A stretch of 64,000 nucleotides of DNA from contig NZ_QZWD01000013.1 of NCBI RefSeq assembly GCF_003602005.1, positions 55,775 through 119,774 on the forward strand. The letters run 5' to 3'. The notes under the pieces are model-generated. The model saw nothing but the letters and a program-made list of their open reading frames with translations, did not search any database and was not told the origin of the DNA. The position numbers and the translations under genes were made by a program. This DNA comes from Salinisphaera sp. Q1T1-3 (GTDB lineage: Bacteria; Pseudomonadota; Gammaproteobacteria; Nevskiales; Salinisphaeraceae). Positions 36,247-47,154 of the stretch are shown piece by piece. Within the stretch, counting starts at the first letter, position 1; each line of letters begins with the position of its first letter.

Positions 36247-36895
36247 GCCGTGCGCCCCGAACCGTTGGCGAACAGGGTGACCAGTTCCTCGATCTGGGCG
36301 TGCTTCATCTTCTGGGCCGCCTTGTTGACGACCAGACGCGCACTGATGTCCTCGATCAGATCGAACGGCTCGAGCCCGTTGGCATAGAGCGTGTTGCCGG
36401 TATCCACGAGATCGACGATGACATCGGCCAGCCCGACGATCGGTGCCAGCTCCATCGAGCCGTACAGCTTGATGATCTCCACCTGACGACCCAGCCGGGC
36501 GAAATGCGCGCGCGTGGTCTCGACGTATTTGGTCGCCACGCGGAGTGGCCGGTGTGCCGCGGCCTCGATCGCCCCGGGCAGCCCGGCCGTCATCAACCGA
36601 CACCGGGCAATGCCCAGATCCACGGGCTCGTAGAGATCCGCCCCGCCGTGCTCGATGAGCACATCCTTGCCGGCCACGCCGACATCCGCCGCGCCATGCG
36701 TAACGAAGGTCGGCACGTCCGAGGCCCGGATCACGAGCAGCCGCAGACCCGGCTTGTTGGTCGCGAAGACCAGCTTGCGCGAGGTGTCCGGATCCTCCTC
36801 CGGCTCGATGCCGGCGGCCGCGAGCACAGGCAGCGTATCGTCCAGGATACGACCCTTGGACAGCGCCAGGGTCAGCGTATCGGGAGCAGCGTTCA

Positions 36896-36896
<1 letters not shown>
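36243..36896 (-). CDS. hisG: ATP phosphoribosyltransferase, short form
   Basis: HisG starts histidine synthesis from ATP and PRPP. The 217-aa product from ATG 36896 is the short form, which lacks the C-terminal regulatory domain and needs HisZ as partner; no hisZ lies in this window. Motifs are [33 protein letters not shown] and [18 protein letters not shown]. The start overlaps the murA stop by one base. Confidence 0.97.
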
Positions 36897-38200
<1,304 letters not shown>

Positions 38201-38440
38201 TCAGGCCGTGCCGGCCTGTTGGGGCGTGAGCGTCTTGAGCGAGAGCGCATGGATCTCGCCGCCCATCCGCTCGCCGAGCGTGGCGTAGACCATGCGGTGC
38301 TGTTCGACGATGCCCTTGCCTTCAAAGCTCGGGCTGATCACGCGGGCGGCGAAATGGGTGCCGTCGTCGCCCATGACTTCGACCTGGGCATCCGGCAGTC
38401 CGGCTTCGATGAGTTCGCGAATGGCGTCGGGGCTGTACAT
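38201..38440 (-). CDS. ibaG: BolA/IbaG family protein
   Basis: This 79-aa protein of the BolA fold starts at ATG 38440 with AAGGA upstream. It shows DDGTHFAARVISPSFEGKGIVEQHRMVYATLGERMGGEIHALSLKT, the class-II KH-like core. IbaG-type proteins bind 2Fe-2S clusters with monothiol glutaredoxin. Placement directly before murA is the usual one for ibaG. Confidence 0.95.
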   Translation of the reverse strand: MYSPDAIRELIEAGLPDAQVEVMGDDGTHFAARVISPSFEGKGIVEQHRMVYATLGERMGGEIHALSLKTLTPQQAGTA

Positions 38441-38480
38441 GACGAATCGTCCTTCAAAAACTGACGCGGATGCTACGCGA

Positions 38481-39236
38481 TCAACCGCGGATCTTGTAGC
38501 CGCGCGCGAGCATGGCGATGGCAACGGCGGACACGATCACGAAGAACGCGGCCGCGACGATGAGGCTGACCACGGGATTGGCATCGCCCACACCGAAGAA
38601 ACCGTGACGGAATCCGTCGATCATGTAGAAGAACGGATTGAAGTAAGAGGCTTTCTGCCAGAAGGCCGGCAGGTTGTGGATCGAGTAGAACACGCCGGAG
38701 AGAAAGCTCATCGGCAGGATGAAGAAATTCTGGAAGGCCGCCAGATGATCGAACTTGTTGGCCACGATTCCGGCGATCATGCCCATCACGGCGAGCGTAC
38801 CGCCGGAGAAGATGAGCATCACCAGCATCAGCAGCGGATGGTGGATCGGCACGGTGACGAAGAACTGCGTGACGATATAGAGCACGATCGCGACCAGCAC
38901 GGCGCGCACGAGCGAGGCCCCGATATAGGCCAGATAGATCTCGAAGGCCGACAGCGGCGACATGAGCAGGAATACGAGATTGCCCATGATCTTGGACTGC
39001 GTGATCGACGAGGAGGTGTTGGCGAACGAGTTCTGGATGATCGACATCATCATCAGCCCCGGCACCAGAAATTCGACCGCGCGCACGCCCTCGATGGTCT
39101 GGCCGGACAGTACCTGGCCGAACACGAGCATGTAGAGCAGCGCCGTGATCACCGGCGCGCCCACGGTCTGCAGGATCACGCTGTAGAAACGCCGGACTTC
39201 CTTGATGAACAGGGTGTAGCAGCCGCGCCAGTTCAT
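38481..39236 (-). CDS. yadH: ABC-2 type transporter permease, YadH-like
   Basis: This is a 251-aa integral membrane protein with about six hydrophobic segments and the ABC-2 permease pattern (ITALLYMLVFGQVLSG, VEFLVPGLMMMSIIQNSF, PMSFLSGVFYSIHNLP). It is translationally coupled to the ATPase gene. The YadGH pair is an ABC exporter of unknown substrate. Confidence 0.92.
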   Translation of the reverse strand: MNWRGCYTLFIKEVRRFYSVILQTVGAPVITALLYMLVFGQVLSGQTIEGVRAVEFLVPGLMMMSIIQNSFANTSSSITQSKIMGNLVFLLMSPLSAFEIYLAYIGASLVRAVLVAIVLYIVTQFFVTVPIHHPLLMLVMLIFSGGTLAVMGMIAGIVANKFDHLAAFQNFFILPMSFLSGVFYSIHNLPAFWQKASYFNPFFYMIDGFRHGFFGVGDANPVVSLIVAAAFFVIVSAVAIAMLARGYKIRG

Positions 39237-40180
39237 GCCGTGTCTCCCGTGGTCGCGGAATCCTCGTCCATCGTCAGCTCCACGAAGATGTTTTCCAGCG
39301 ACGGCTCGCGCGTGTGCACATCCACGATGCGCCAGCCCGCGCCGCGCACGCCTTCAATGACTTCACCGATGAAGTCCTCGCCCTGCTTGAGCTTGAGATC
39401 GATGGTGTTGTCGTGGCGATCCTCGACCAGGCGTTCCACATAGGCCGGCAGTGCCTCGGTCGTGCCCTCGGCGGCCAGCTCCAGCGACAGGAACCGATAG
39501 GGGTGCCGACCCAGCAGCGCGTTCTTGTCCTCGAGCACCTGCAGCTCGCCGTGGTTGAGGATACCGATGCGATCGCACAGCTCCTCGGCCTCTTCCAGAT
39601 AGTGCGTGGTCAGCACGATCGTGTGGCCGGCCGCATGCAGTTCCCGGGTGAAATCCCACAGCGTGCGTCGCAGCTCGACATCCACGCCGGCGGTCGGCTC
39701 GTCGAGGATCACGACTTCCGGCTTGTGCACCAGCGCCTGGGCGATCAGAACCCGTCGTTTCATCCCGCCCGAGAGCTGGCGGATGGAATTCGCGCCCTTG
39801 TCCTCGAGTTCGAGCCGCTCGAGCAGCTCGTCGATCCAGGGCCAGACCTCCTTGCCACAGCCCTGATAACCGGCCTGCAGACGCAGCATCTCGCGGACCG
39901 AGAAGAACGGGTCGTAAACCAGCTCCTGTGGCACCACACCGAGCGCGCGACGCGCGGCCCGATAGTCGGTGACCACATCATGGCCGAGCACGGCCACGCT
40001 GCCGGACGAGGCCTGAGCCAGCCCGGCGGTGATGGAGATCAATGTCGATTTGCCGGCGCCGTTCGGCCCGAGCAGGCCGAAGTATTCGCCGCGCTTGATG
40101 TCGAAGGAAACGCCCTTGAGCGCGTGCGTGGTCGCAAAGCGCTTGTGGACATCCCGAAAGGATATCGCGGTATCCGTCAT
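39233..40180 (-). CDS. yadG: ABC transporter ATP-binding protein, YadG-like
   Basis: This 315-aa ATPase starts at ATG 40180 (MTDTAISFRDVHKRF). It has Walker [14 protein letters not shown], signature RQLSGGMKRRVLIAQAL, Walker B VVILDEPTAGVD and the switch His in LTTHYLEEAEELCD. The C-terminal extension of about 90 residues (EGTTEALPAYVERLVED...) is typical of YadG. The gene stop overlaps yadH. It occupies the place where mlaFEDCB often lies. Confidence 0.92.
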   Translation of the reverse strand: MTDTAISFRDVHKRFATTHALKGVSFDIKRGEYFGLLGPNGAGKSTLISITAGLAQASSGSVAVLGHDVVTDYRAARRALGVVPQELVYDPFFSVREMLRLQAGYQGCGKEVWPWIDELLERLELEDKGANSIRQLSGGMKRRVLIAQALVHKPEVVILDEPTAGVDVELRRTLWDFTRELHAAGHTIVLTTHYLEEAEELCDRIGILNHGELQVLEDKNALLGRHPYRFLSLELAAEGTTEALPAYVERLVEDRHDNTIDLKLKQGEDFIGEVIEGVRGAGWRIVDVHTREPSLENIFVELTMDEDSATTGDTA

Positions 40181-40224
40181 GAGTCGTCGATGATCGGGCA
40201 AGGCGGCGGAGTATACGCGTGTCC

Positions 40225-40245
40225 GGCCCCGACCCCAACGGGGCC
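40225..40245. repeat. Hairpin in the yadG-kdsD divergent promoter region
   Basis: GGCCCCG and CGGGGCC form a perfect 7-bp stem within the 135-bp gap between the divergent yadG and kdsD genes, which must hold both promoters. No convincing promoter boxes were found around it. Confidence 0.3.
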
Positions 40246-40315
40246 GATCTGTCAACGCCTGCACATGGCATCGTTGTTGCACGTCGCCCCCCCGGCCTGC
40301 GATAGACTCGCCCCC

Positions 40316-41293
40316 ATGAACAGTACGACGCTCATCGCCACCGCTCGACGCGTGATCGGCATCGAGGCCGCCGCCGCCGCCTCGCTCGCCGAACGCATCG
40401 ACGACGACTTCGCACGCGCCGCCGATGCGTTGCTGGGCTGCACCGGGCGCGTGATCGTCACCGGCATGGGCAAGTCGGGGCATATCGGCGGCAAGGTGGC
40501 CGCGACCCTGGCATCGACCGGCACCCCGGCCTTCTTCGTCCATCCGGGCGAGGCCAGCCACGGTGATCTCGGCATGATCACGGCCCACGACGTCGTCATC
40601 GCCCTGTCCTATTCGGGCGAGACCGCCGAGATCCTCACACTACTACCGCTGCTCGGCCGCATGGGCGTGCCGATGATCGCCCTGACCGGACGCGCCGATT
40701 CCACCCTGGCCCGGCATGCCAGCGTGCATCTCGACGTATCCGTGGCAACCGAGGCGTGTCCGCTGGAATTGGCGCCGACGGCCTCGACCACGGCCACGCT
40801 GGTCATGGGCGATGCGCTGGCCATTGCGCTACTCGAAGCACGCGAGTTCACGATCGAGGATTTCGCGCGCAGTCATCCGGGCGGCTCGCTCGGCCGGCGC
40901 CTGTTGCTGACCGTCGCCGACCTCATGCACACCGGCGATGCCCTGCCGCTGGTCGATCGCGATGCGGCCCTGCGCGATGCGCTGCTGGAGATGACCGCCA
41001 AGGGGCTCGGCATGACCGGCGTGATCGATGCCCACGGTCGTCTGGCCGGCCTGTTCACCGACGGCGACCTGCGGCGTACGCTCGATCGCGACATCGACAT
41101 CAAGACCGCGACCATCGGGGACCACATGACCGTCGAACCCAAGACCGTGGCGGCCGACGTGCTCGCCGCCGAAGCGGTGCGCCTGCTCGAGACGCATCGC
41201 ATCGGCGGCGGCGCCCTCATGGTCGTCGACGACGACAACCGTCCGGTGGGCGCACTGAACATGCAGGATCTGCTGCGGGCGGGCGTGATATGA
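40316..41293 (+). CDS. kdsD: Arabinose-5-phosphate isomerase
   Basis: KdsD converts ribulose 5-phosphate to arabinose 5-phosphate for Kdo synthesis. The 325-aa protein has an N-terminal SIS domain (VIVTGMGKSGHIGGKVAATLASTGTPAFFVHP, HGDLGMI, ALSYSGET) and two C-terminal CBS domains (LADLMHTGDALPLV-like and HMTVEPKTVAADVLAAEAV). It is the first gene of the LPS transport and rpoN run and overlaps kdsC. Confidence 0.97.
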   Translation: MNSTTLIATARRVIGIEAAAAASLAERIDDDFARAADALLGCTGRVIVTGMGKSGHIGGKVAATLASTGTPAFFVHPGEASHGDLGMITAHDVVIALSYSGETAEILTLLPLLGRMGVPMIALTGRADSTLARHASVHLDVSVATEACPLELAPTASTTATLVMGDALAIALLEAREFTIEDFARSHPGGSLGRRLLLTVADLMHTGDALPLVDRDAALRDALLEMTAKGLGMTGVIDAHGRLAGLFTDGDLRRTLDRDIDIKTATIGDHMTVEPKTVAADVLAAEAVRLLETHRIGGGALMVVDDDNRPVGALNMQDLLRAGVI

Positions 41294-41826
41294 CATTCCT
41301 GTCACCGCAAGGCCCCGCGACGGGGCTGGAAACACGCGCGGCCGGCATCACACTGGCCGTGTTCGACGTCGATGGCGTGATGACCGACGGCCGGCTTTAT
41401 CTCGACGAGGACGGGCGCGAAACCAAGACCTTCCACGTGCGTGACGGCCTCGGTCTCAAACGTCTGATGCAGCATGGCGTCCAGATCGCGGTAATCAGCG
41501 GCCGCCCCTCGCAGGCCACGGCGGCGCGCTGCGCCGAACTCGGTATCACGCATGTGCATCTGGCCTGTGCGGACAAGCCGGCCGCGCTTGCCGCGCTGAC
41601 CGCGCAGCTGGACATCGCCGATCGGGCGATCGCGATCATGGGTGACGATCTGCCCGACCTGGCACTGGCCGAATCGCTGGCGGCGGGCCCCGGCCTGCTG
41701 CTGGCGGTCGCCGATGCGGTACCGGCCCTGCGCCGGGCCGCCCACTGGGTGAGCGCCGCTCCCGGGGGCCACGGCGCCGTGCGCCAGGCCTGCGACCTGA
41801 TCCTCGACGCCCGCGAGGCCCGCTGA
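41290..41826 (+). CDS. kdsC: 3-deoxy-D-manno-octulosonate 8-phosphate phosphatase
   Basis: KdsC dephosphorylates Kdo-8-phosphate. The 178-aa HAD phosphatase starts at ATG 41290, overlapping kdsD. It has the nucleophile motif LAVFDVDGVMTDGRLYL, FHVRDGLGLKRLM, AVISGRPS, and GDDLPDLALAESL. The C-terminus with VSAAPGGHGAVRQACDLIL is typical. Confidence 0.97.
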   Translation: MTFLSPQGPATGLETRAAGITLAVFDVDGVMTDGRLYLDEDGRETKTFHVRDGLGLKRLMQHGVQIAVISGRPSQATAARCAELGITHVHLACADKPAALAALTAQLDIADRAIAIMGDDLPDLALAESLAAGPGLLLAVADAVPALRRAAHWVSAAPGGHGAVRQACDLILDAREAR

Positions 41827-41828
41827 TC

Positions 41829-42395
41829 ATGTGGCGGCTGGCGATAGCGCTCGTGATCGTGCTCGGCCTGTTGATCGGGGCCGGCCGCTGGTTGGCCGCG
41901 CATCGCGAGGCCAGCCAGCGCACCGCCGATCAGACACCGGTGACAACGCCCGAAAACAGCGACTACTACCTCAAGGACGCCACGATCTACCAGCTGACGC
42001 CCGAAGGTCGTCTCGCCTACCGGGCCCACAGCGTCGAGGCGCTGCATTTCCCGGACGATTCGGCGCGCCTGAGCGATATCGATGTGCGTTACGTCAAGGG
42101 CACGCCCACGTACTGGCATCTGCATGCCAACAAAGGGCACGTGCCTGCCGATCAGCCCCACAGCCTCTATCTCTACGACGGCGTGACGGGGCGTCATCCC
42201 CGCGACAACGGCGCGATGGTACGCCTGGAGACCACGCATGCCTGGGTCTATCCGGATCGCAACCTCATCGAGTCCGATGCCCACGTCAAGGCGTTCGAGC
42301 CCGGCCAGACCGTCACCGGCGACGGCATGCGTGTCAATCTCGAAACCAACAAGCTGAACCTCCTCAACAATGTGCATGTCACCTATGCTCCGTAA
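41829..42395 (+). CDS. lptC: LPS export protein LptC
   Basis: LptC is the bitopic inner-membrane part of the Lpt bridge. The 188-aa protein has one N-terminal anchor (LAIALVIVLGLLIGAG) and a beta-jellyroll domain with DYYLKDATIYQLTPEGRLAYRAHSVEALHF and [11 protein letters not shown]. It starts two bases after kdsC and overlaps lptA. Confidence 0.95.
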   Translation: MWRLAIALVIVLGLLIGAGRWLAAHREASQRTADQTPVTTPENSDYYLKDATIYQLTPEGRLAYRAHSVEALHFPDDSARLSDIDVRYVKGTPTYWHLHANKGHVPADQPHSLYLYDGVTGRHPRDNGAMVRLETTHAWVYPDRNLIESDAHVKAFEPGQTVTGDGMRVNLETNKLNLLNNVHVTYAP

Positions 42396-42909
42396 GACGT
42401 CGCTGACACTCGTTGCAACACTGGCGCTGTGCACACTGGCTGCCGGCAACGCCACGGCGGCCGATGCCGGCAGTCGACAGCTGCCGATCCAGATCCAGTC
42501 CGACAATGCCGATTTCGCCCAGAAATCCGGGGTGTCGACCTACACCGGCGATGTCGTGCTCACACGCGGCGGCATGACGCTGACCGGCAGCAAGCTGGTG
42601 GTCACGCGCATCAACGATCGCGGCAACATCAAGGCCGTGCTCACCGGCAGTCCGGCGCACATCGACAAGAAGCCGGATGCCGAGAACAACGAGACCGTGA
42701 CCGGCCACGCCAGCTCGATCACCTACACCAACAGCAACGCCGAGCTCACGCTGCGCGGCAATGCCGTACTCGAGCGCAGCGGCGGCGACACCATCAACAG
42801 CCCGGTGATCACCCGCAATGTCGACAGCGGTGTCACCCATGCACAGGGCGGCGGCCAGGACGGTCAGCGGGTGCACATCACCATTCAGCCGAATCAGGAC
42901 AATCCGTGA
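42385..42909 (+). CDS. lptA: LPS transport periplasmic protein LptA
   Basis: LptA oligomerises to form the periplasmic bridge for LPS. I choose ATG 42385 ([25 protein letters not shown], 174 aa), which gives a clean signal peptide cut after ATA-AD. The mature part has [40 protein letters not shown], the OstA/LptA fold. Starts at 42370 and 42376 are possible. Confidence 0.95.
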   Translation: MLRKTSLTLVATLALCTLAAGNATAADAGSRQLPIQIQSDNADFAQKSGVSTYTGDVVLTRGGMTLTGSKLVVTRINDRGNIKAVLTGSPAHIDKKPDAENNETVTGHASSITYTNSNAELTLRGNAVLERSGGDTINSPVITRNVDSGVTHAQGGGQDGQRVHITIQPNQDNP

Positions 42910-43664
42910 TGGCTGCGACATCCCCTGTTTCCGACACCCAAGCCGAACTCATCGCCAGCGGCCTGCGCAAGCGCTTCAAGGGCCGCGAAGTCGTGGCCGG
43001 CGTCGACCTGCGGGTCGCGCGCGGCGAGGTCGTCGGTCTGCTCGGGCCGAACGGGGCCGGCAAGACCACCTCGTTCTACATGATCGTCGGCCTGGTCAAT
43101 CCCGACGAGGGCCGGATCCGTCTCGGCGACCGGAATCTGGTCGGCCTGCCGATGCACCGCCGTGCCCGCCTGGGTATCGGTTACCTGCCCCAGGAGGCCT
43201 CTGTCTTCCGCAAGCTGTCGGTGGCCGACAACATCCGCGCGATACTGCAGGTCCGCGAGGGCCTGTCCAAGGCCGACATCGAAGGCGAGCTGACCAACCT
43301 GCTCGACGAGCTGTCGATCAGCCATATCGCCGACTCGAAGGGCATGAGCCTGTCGGGCGGCGAGCGACGCCGTGTCGAGATCGCCCGGGCCCTGGCCGCC
43401 GAACCCACGTTCATGCTGCTCGACGAGCCGTTCGCCGGCATCGACCCGATCTCGATCGGCGATATCCGCGGCATCATCCGCCATCTGCAGGGCCGTGGTA
43501 TCGGCGTGTTGATTACCGACCACAACGTTCGTGAGACACTCTCGATCTGTGATCGGGCCTATATTCTGGCCGACGGCGAAGTCATCGCCGATGGTGCTGG
43601 CGACGCTATCCTGGCCGACCAGAAGGTCCGCGACGTCTATCTGGGCGAGGATTTCCGCTTATGA
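42909..43664 (+). CDS. lptB: LPS export ABC transporter ATPase LptB
   Basis: LptB powers LPS extraction with LptFG. The 251-aa ATPase has Walker [19 protein letters not shown], the Q-loop [15 protein letters not shown], signature [15 protein letters not shown], Walker [16 protein letters not shown] and the switch His in [15 protein letters not shown]. It overlaps lptA by three bases. Confidence 0.98.
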   Translation: MAATSPVSDTQAELIASGLRKRFKGREVVAGVDLRVARGEVVGLLGPNGAGKTTSFYMIVGLVNPDEGRIRLGDRNLVGLPMHRRARLGIGYLPQEASVFRKLSVADNIRAILQVREGLSKADIEGELTNLLDELSISHIADSKGMSLSGGERRRVEIARALAAEPTFMLLDEPFAGIDPISIGDIRGIIRHLQGRGIGVLITDHNVRETLSICDRAYILADGEVIADGAGDAILADQKVRDVYLGEDFRL

Positions 43665-43819
43665 CGCAATCCGCCACGCCCCATGCCGGGGCCATGCACA
43701 CCGGATACCGCCCGACAGCGGATGTGCGTGATGCGACGGTTTGGACTGCGCCGCCCCGTGTTGTCACACGCCACCGAACCGATGGTTTGGCCGACCAGTG
43801 CAGGCACGACGCGATATGA
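43661..43819 (+). CDS. Possible 52-aa coupling ORF between lptB and rpoN
   Basis: ATG 43661 overlaps the lptB stop (ATGA), and the frame ends in a TGA that overlaps the rpoN ATG (ATATGA). The 52-aa product ([20 protein letters not shown]...) has no recognised domain, signal or membrane segment. The double overlap suggests that translating ribosomes could carry over from lptB to rpoN. In GC-rich DNA such a frame can be accidental, so this is a weak call. Confidence 0.25.
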   Translation: MTQSATPHAGAMHTGYRPTADVRDATVWTAPPRVVTRHRTDGLADQCRHDAI

Positions 43820-45264
43820 AGCTGTCGCAGGGACTCAATCTCGGACAGACGCTGACGATGACGCCAGCGTTGCAGCAGGCGATCCGCATGCTGCAACTGT
43901 CCACGCTTGACCTGAAAACCGAGATCCAGGACGCGCTGGAATCCAACGTGATGCTGGAGGCCGACGAAGGCCACGAAGAGATCGATGCGCGCGAGGCCGC
44001 CGCCCAATCATCCGAGCGCACCAACAGCAGCGACGCCGAGATTCCGGAGAATCTGCCGGTCGATGCCGACTGGAACGATATCTACGCCGGTAGCAGCGCG
44101 CCCGCGGCCCCGGCGGCCAGCAGCACCGACGACGAAGATTACTGGGCGTTCCGTCAGGCCAATCTGACCAGCACGCCGGATCTGCATGCGCATCTCGTCT
44201 GGCAGGCGGACATGCATTCGTTCAGCCCGGGCGAGCGTGCTGCTGCCGAGGTCATCATCGATGCGATCGATGCCAACGGCCTGCTGCTCGACTGGGACGA
44301 GATCGCGCCGCGCATCGCCGCCGATCTCGAACTGACGCCGGCCCACGTCGAGGCCGTGCTGACCGTGGTCCAGGATTTCGACCCGCCCGGCGTCGCAGCG
44401 CGGTCGCTGGCCGAGTGCCTGGACATCCAGCTCACCGGCATCGATTCCGACACGCCGGGCCATGCCCTGGCCCGGCGTCTGATCCGCGAGGAGTCGCTGG
44501 CGTGCCTGGCCGAGCCGAAGCGCGATGCCGTGGCCGCGCGGCTCGGGGTCGAACTCGAAGCGCTGGATACCGCCATCGCCCTGATCCAGACGCTGCAGCC
44601 ACACCCGGGCGATGCGTTTGCCGAGCACGAAGCCGATTACGTGGTGCCCGAAGTCTTCGTCACGCGCACGAGCGAGGGCTGGCACGTCGCGCTGAATCCC
44701 GACATCGCCCCGCGGCTGCGCATCAACGCCCAGTATCTGGCCCTCATCAAGCGCGCCGACAAATCGGCCGACCAGACCACGCTGAAGTCGCATCTCCAGG
44801 AAGCCCGCTTCTTCCTCAACAGTCTGAAATCGCGTAACGACACCCTGCTCGAGGTCGCGCAATGCATAGTTGAAGCCCAGCGGGGTTTTCTGGAATATGG
44901 CGAAGAGGCCATGAAGCCATTGGTATTGCGCGATGTCGCCGAAGAGCTCGAAATCCACGAATCCACGGTCTCGCGCGCGACTGCGAACAAGTACATGCAG
45001 ACGTCGCGTGGCGTGTTCGAACTCAAGTACTTCTTCTCGAGCCACGTTTCGACCACCGATGGCGGCTCCGCCTCCGCCACCGCGATTCAGGCCATGATCA
45101 AGCGCATGGTCGCCGGCGAGACCGCCCGCAAGCCGCTGTCCGACAGCAAGCTCGCCGAGCTTCTGCTGGACAACGGAATCCAGGTCGCCCGGCGAACCGT
45201 GGCGAAGTATCGCGAAGCACTGTCGATTCCGCCGTCGCACGAGCGACGTCAGAAGACAGGCTGA
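43816..45264 (+). CDS. rpoN: RNA polymerase sigma-54 factor
   Basis: Sigma-54 directs polymerase to -24/-12 promoters. The 482-aa protein starts at ATG 43816 with the activator-interacting region ([33 protein letters not shown]). An acidic region II follows, then the core-binding domain, the HTH region (RDVAEELEIHESTVSRATANKYMQTSRGVFELKYFFSS) and the RpoN box ARRTVAKYRE that reads the -24 element. Two likely partners are nearby: the activator glrR and a consensus sigma-54 promoter at 57082. Confidence 0.98.
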   Translation: MKLSQGLNLGQTLTMTPALQQAIRMLQLSTLDLKTEIQDALESNVMLEADEGHEEIDAREAAAQSSERTNSSDAEIPENLPVDADWNDIYAGSSAPAAPAASSTDDEDYWAFRQANLTSTPDLHAHLVWQADMHSFSPGERAAAEVIIDAIDANGLLLDWDEIAPRIAADLELTPAHVEAVLTVVQDFDPPGVAARSLAECLDIQLTGIDSDTPGHALARRLIREESLACLAEPKRDAVAARLGVELEALDTAIALIQTLQPHPGDAFAEHEADYVVPEVFVTRTSEGWHVALNPDIAPRLRINAQYLALIKRADKSADQTTLKSHLQEARFFLNSLKSRNDTLLEVAQCIVEAQRGFLEYGEEAMKPLVLRDVAEELEIHESTVSRATANKYMQTSRGVFELKYFFSSHVSTTDGGSASATAIQAMIKRMVAGETARKPLSDSKLAELLLDNGIQVARRTVAKYREALSIPPSHERRQKTG

Positions 45265-45306
45265 GCCCCGTCCTTGCTCGTCCACAATGCTGCCAAGGAG
45301 CACGCG

Positions 45307-45633
45307 ATGAACCTCAATATCTCCGGCCACCACGTCGACATGACGAACGCACTGCGCGATTACGTCGCCTCGAAAATGGAACGCATCGAGCGTCATTTCG
45401 ATCACGTGCTGGATGCCGAAGTCGTTCTCGAGGTCGAAAAGCTGCGACACAAGGCTGAGGCCACGATGCAGATCCGTGGCGCCAAGCTGCACGCCGAGGC
45501 CGTGAAGGAGGACATGTATGCCGCCATCGATTGCATGGTCGACAAGCTCGACCGACAGACGATCCGGCACAAGGAGAAGGCGTGCGATCACCACAACCGG
45601 GATGCCCGCCATATCGACATGAGCACGGACTGA
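45307..45633 (+). CDS. hpf: Ribosome hibernation promoting factor, short form
   Basis: This 108-aa HPF/YfiA-family protein starts at ATG 45307 with AAGGAG seven bases upstream. It shows LNISGHHVDMTNALRDYVASKMERIERHF and EEDMYAAIDCMVDKLDRQ-like sequence, the beta-alpha fold that binds 30S subunits. It lacks the long C-terminal domain. It lies between rpoN and ptsN as in many gammaproteobacteria. Confidence 0.96.
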   Translation: MNLNISGHHVDMTNALRDYVASKMERIERHFDHVLDAEVVLEVEKLRHKAEATMQIRGAKLHAEAVKEDMYAAIDCMVDKLDRQTIRHKEKACDHHNRDARHIDMSTD

Positions 45634-45643
45634 TCCGCGCCAC

Positions 45644-46108
45644 ATGAATATCGCAGACATCGTCGCCGCCGACCGTGTCCGGATCGTCCCGGACGTCCAG
45701 TCGAAAAAACGCGCGCTCGAACAATTGGCCGAGATACTCGCCGATGGCACGCCCTATCTGACCGCCGCCGACGTCTTCAACGGCCTCATCGGCCGCGAGA
45801 AGATCGGCACGACGGCCGTCGGCGACGGTGTCGCGATTCCACACGCCCGCCTGAAAGGCATCGATGACGCCATCGGTGCCTTCATCCAACTCCCCCAGGG
45901 CGTGGATTTCGAAGCCGCCGATGAGGCCCCCGTGGACCTGATCTTCGGTCTACTGGTGCCGGAGTCGGCCACCGACGAACACCTCAAACTGCTGCGCGCT
46001 CTGGCCGAGATCTTCTCAGCAGACGAGATCGTGGCGGATCTGCGCGAAGCCGGCGACGATGCCGCGCTGCATCGCGCCCTGCTCGCCCACGACACCATCC
46101 CCGGCTGA
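45644..46108 (+). CDS. ptsN: PTS IIA-like nitrogen regulatory protein
   Basis: PtsN (EIIA-Ntr) is the terminal phosphoacceptor of the nitrogen PTS and regulates partners such as potassium transport and stress functions. The 154-aa protein has the phosphorylated His67 in GVAIPHARLKGIDDAIGAF and FGLLVPESATDEHLKLLRALAEIF. It starts 10 bp after hpf. Confidence 0.97.
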   Translation: MNIADIVAADRVRIVPDVQSKKRALEQLAEILADGTPYLTAADVFNGLIGREKIGTTAVGDGVAIPHARLKGIDDAIGAFIQLPQGVDFEAADEAPVDLIFGLLVPESATDEHLKLLRALAEIFSADEIVADLREAGDDAALHRALLAHDTIPG

Positions 46109-46158
46109 TACGTGGCCCGGGTCGTGAGCGCTCGTTCTCTCGTTCGACGAACCGCCGC

Positions 46159-47154
46159 ATGATCGAAATCGAAACGGCGATCCATTCGGCCGTGGCCCAG
46201 TCCGATGCGCGACGCGTGGCCATCGAGACCGTGTTCGAGCGGCTGGCCGCCTCGCTCGATCTGCGCTGGCCGGAACCGGCCATCGGCGCGGCGGAGACAA
46301 TCGGCGCGACCACGCACCACGGCTGGCGCGTGCCGACCGTGGGCTATCTCAATTTCATTCACCCGCCCCAGGTGCAGATCGTCGGCCAGCCCGAGATCGC
46401 CTATCTGGCCGACCTGTCACCGGATCTGACCGCCCATGTCCAGACCCAGATCGTGACCGGCCGCACGCGGCTGGTCATCCTGGCCGATGACTGTCGTCTG
46501 CCCGAGGCCCTGCACGCCGCGCTGCGCCAGGCCGGGATCGCGGTCTTCACCACGCCGGCGTCCGGCCATCGCGTGGCTTACCGGCTGCGCCATTTCCTCG
46601 GCGAGACACTCGCGCGCCAGATCACCCTGCACGGCGTATTCCTCGAAGTACTGTCGATCGGCCTGTTGCTGGTCGGCGAGCCGGGCGTGGGCAAATCCGA
46701 GCTGGCGCTGGAGCTGATCAACCGCGGCCACCGGCTCGTCGCCGACGATGCGCCGGAATTCGTGCTGCTCGGCCCGGACGATCTCAACGGCGGCAGTCCG
46801 CCCCTGCTCCAGGATTTTCTGGAAGTGCGCGGTCTCGGCATCCTGAACATCCGGGCGATGTTCGGCGAGGCCGCGATCAAGCGTCGCAAACAGCTCGGCC
46901 TGATCATCCGTCTCGACCGCCCGGAAGCCGGCACCGCAGTCGAACCCGACCGCCTGACCGGCGCACGCGCCACGCGCGAGATTCTGGAAACACGAATCCC
47001 GGAAATCTGCCTGCCGGTCGCGGTCGGGCACAATCTGTCGGTGCTCGTCGAGGCCGCCGCGCGTGACCATCTGTTGCGCATGCAGGGCCAGCACTCCGAC
47101 GAGCAGTTCGCCCAGCGCCAAGCACAAGCCATAGGACGAAATTCATGCGACTGA
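46159..47154 (+). CDS. hprK: HPr kinase/phosphorylase
   Basis: HprK phosphorylates and dephosphorylates Ser46 of HPr. The 331-aa protein has an N-terminal domain of about 130 residues, then HGVFLEVLSIGLLLVGEPGVGKSELALELINRGHRLVADD with the Walker A at about 173-181, and the signature EVRGLGILNIRAMFGEAA. Its target HPr, encoded at 48444, does carry Ser46. It overlaps rapZ by ten bases. Confidence 0.97.
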   Translation: MIEIETAIHSAVAQSDARRVAIETVFERLAASLDLRWPEPAIGAAETIGATTHHGWRVPTVGYLNFIHPPQVQIVGQPEIAYLADLSPDLTAHVQTQIVTGRTRLVILADDCRLPEALHAALRQAGIAVFTTPASGHRVAYRLRHFLGETLARQITLHGVFLEVLSIGLLLVGEPGVGKSELALELINRGHRLVADDAPEFVLLGPDDLNGGSPPLLQDFLEVRGLGILNIRAMFGEAAIKRRKQLGLIIRLDRPEAGTAVEPDRLTGARATREILETRIPEICLPVAVGHNLSVLVEAAARDHLLRMQGQHSDEQFAQRQAQAIGRNSCD

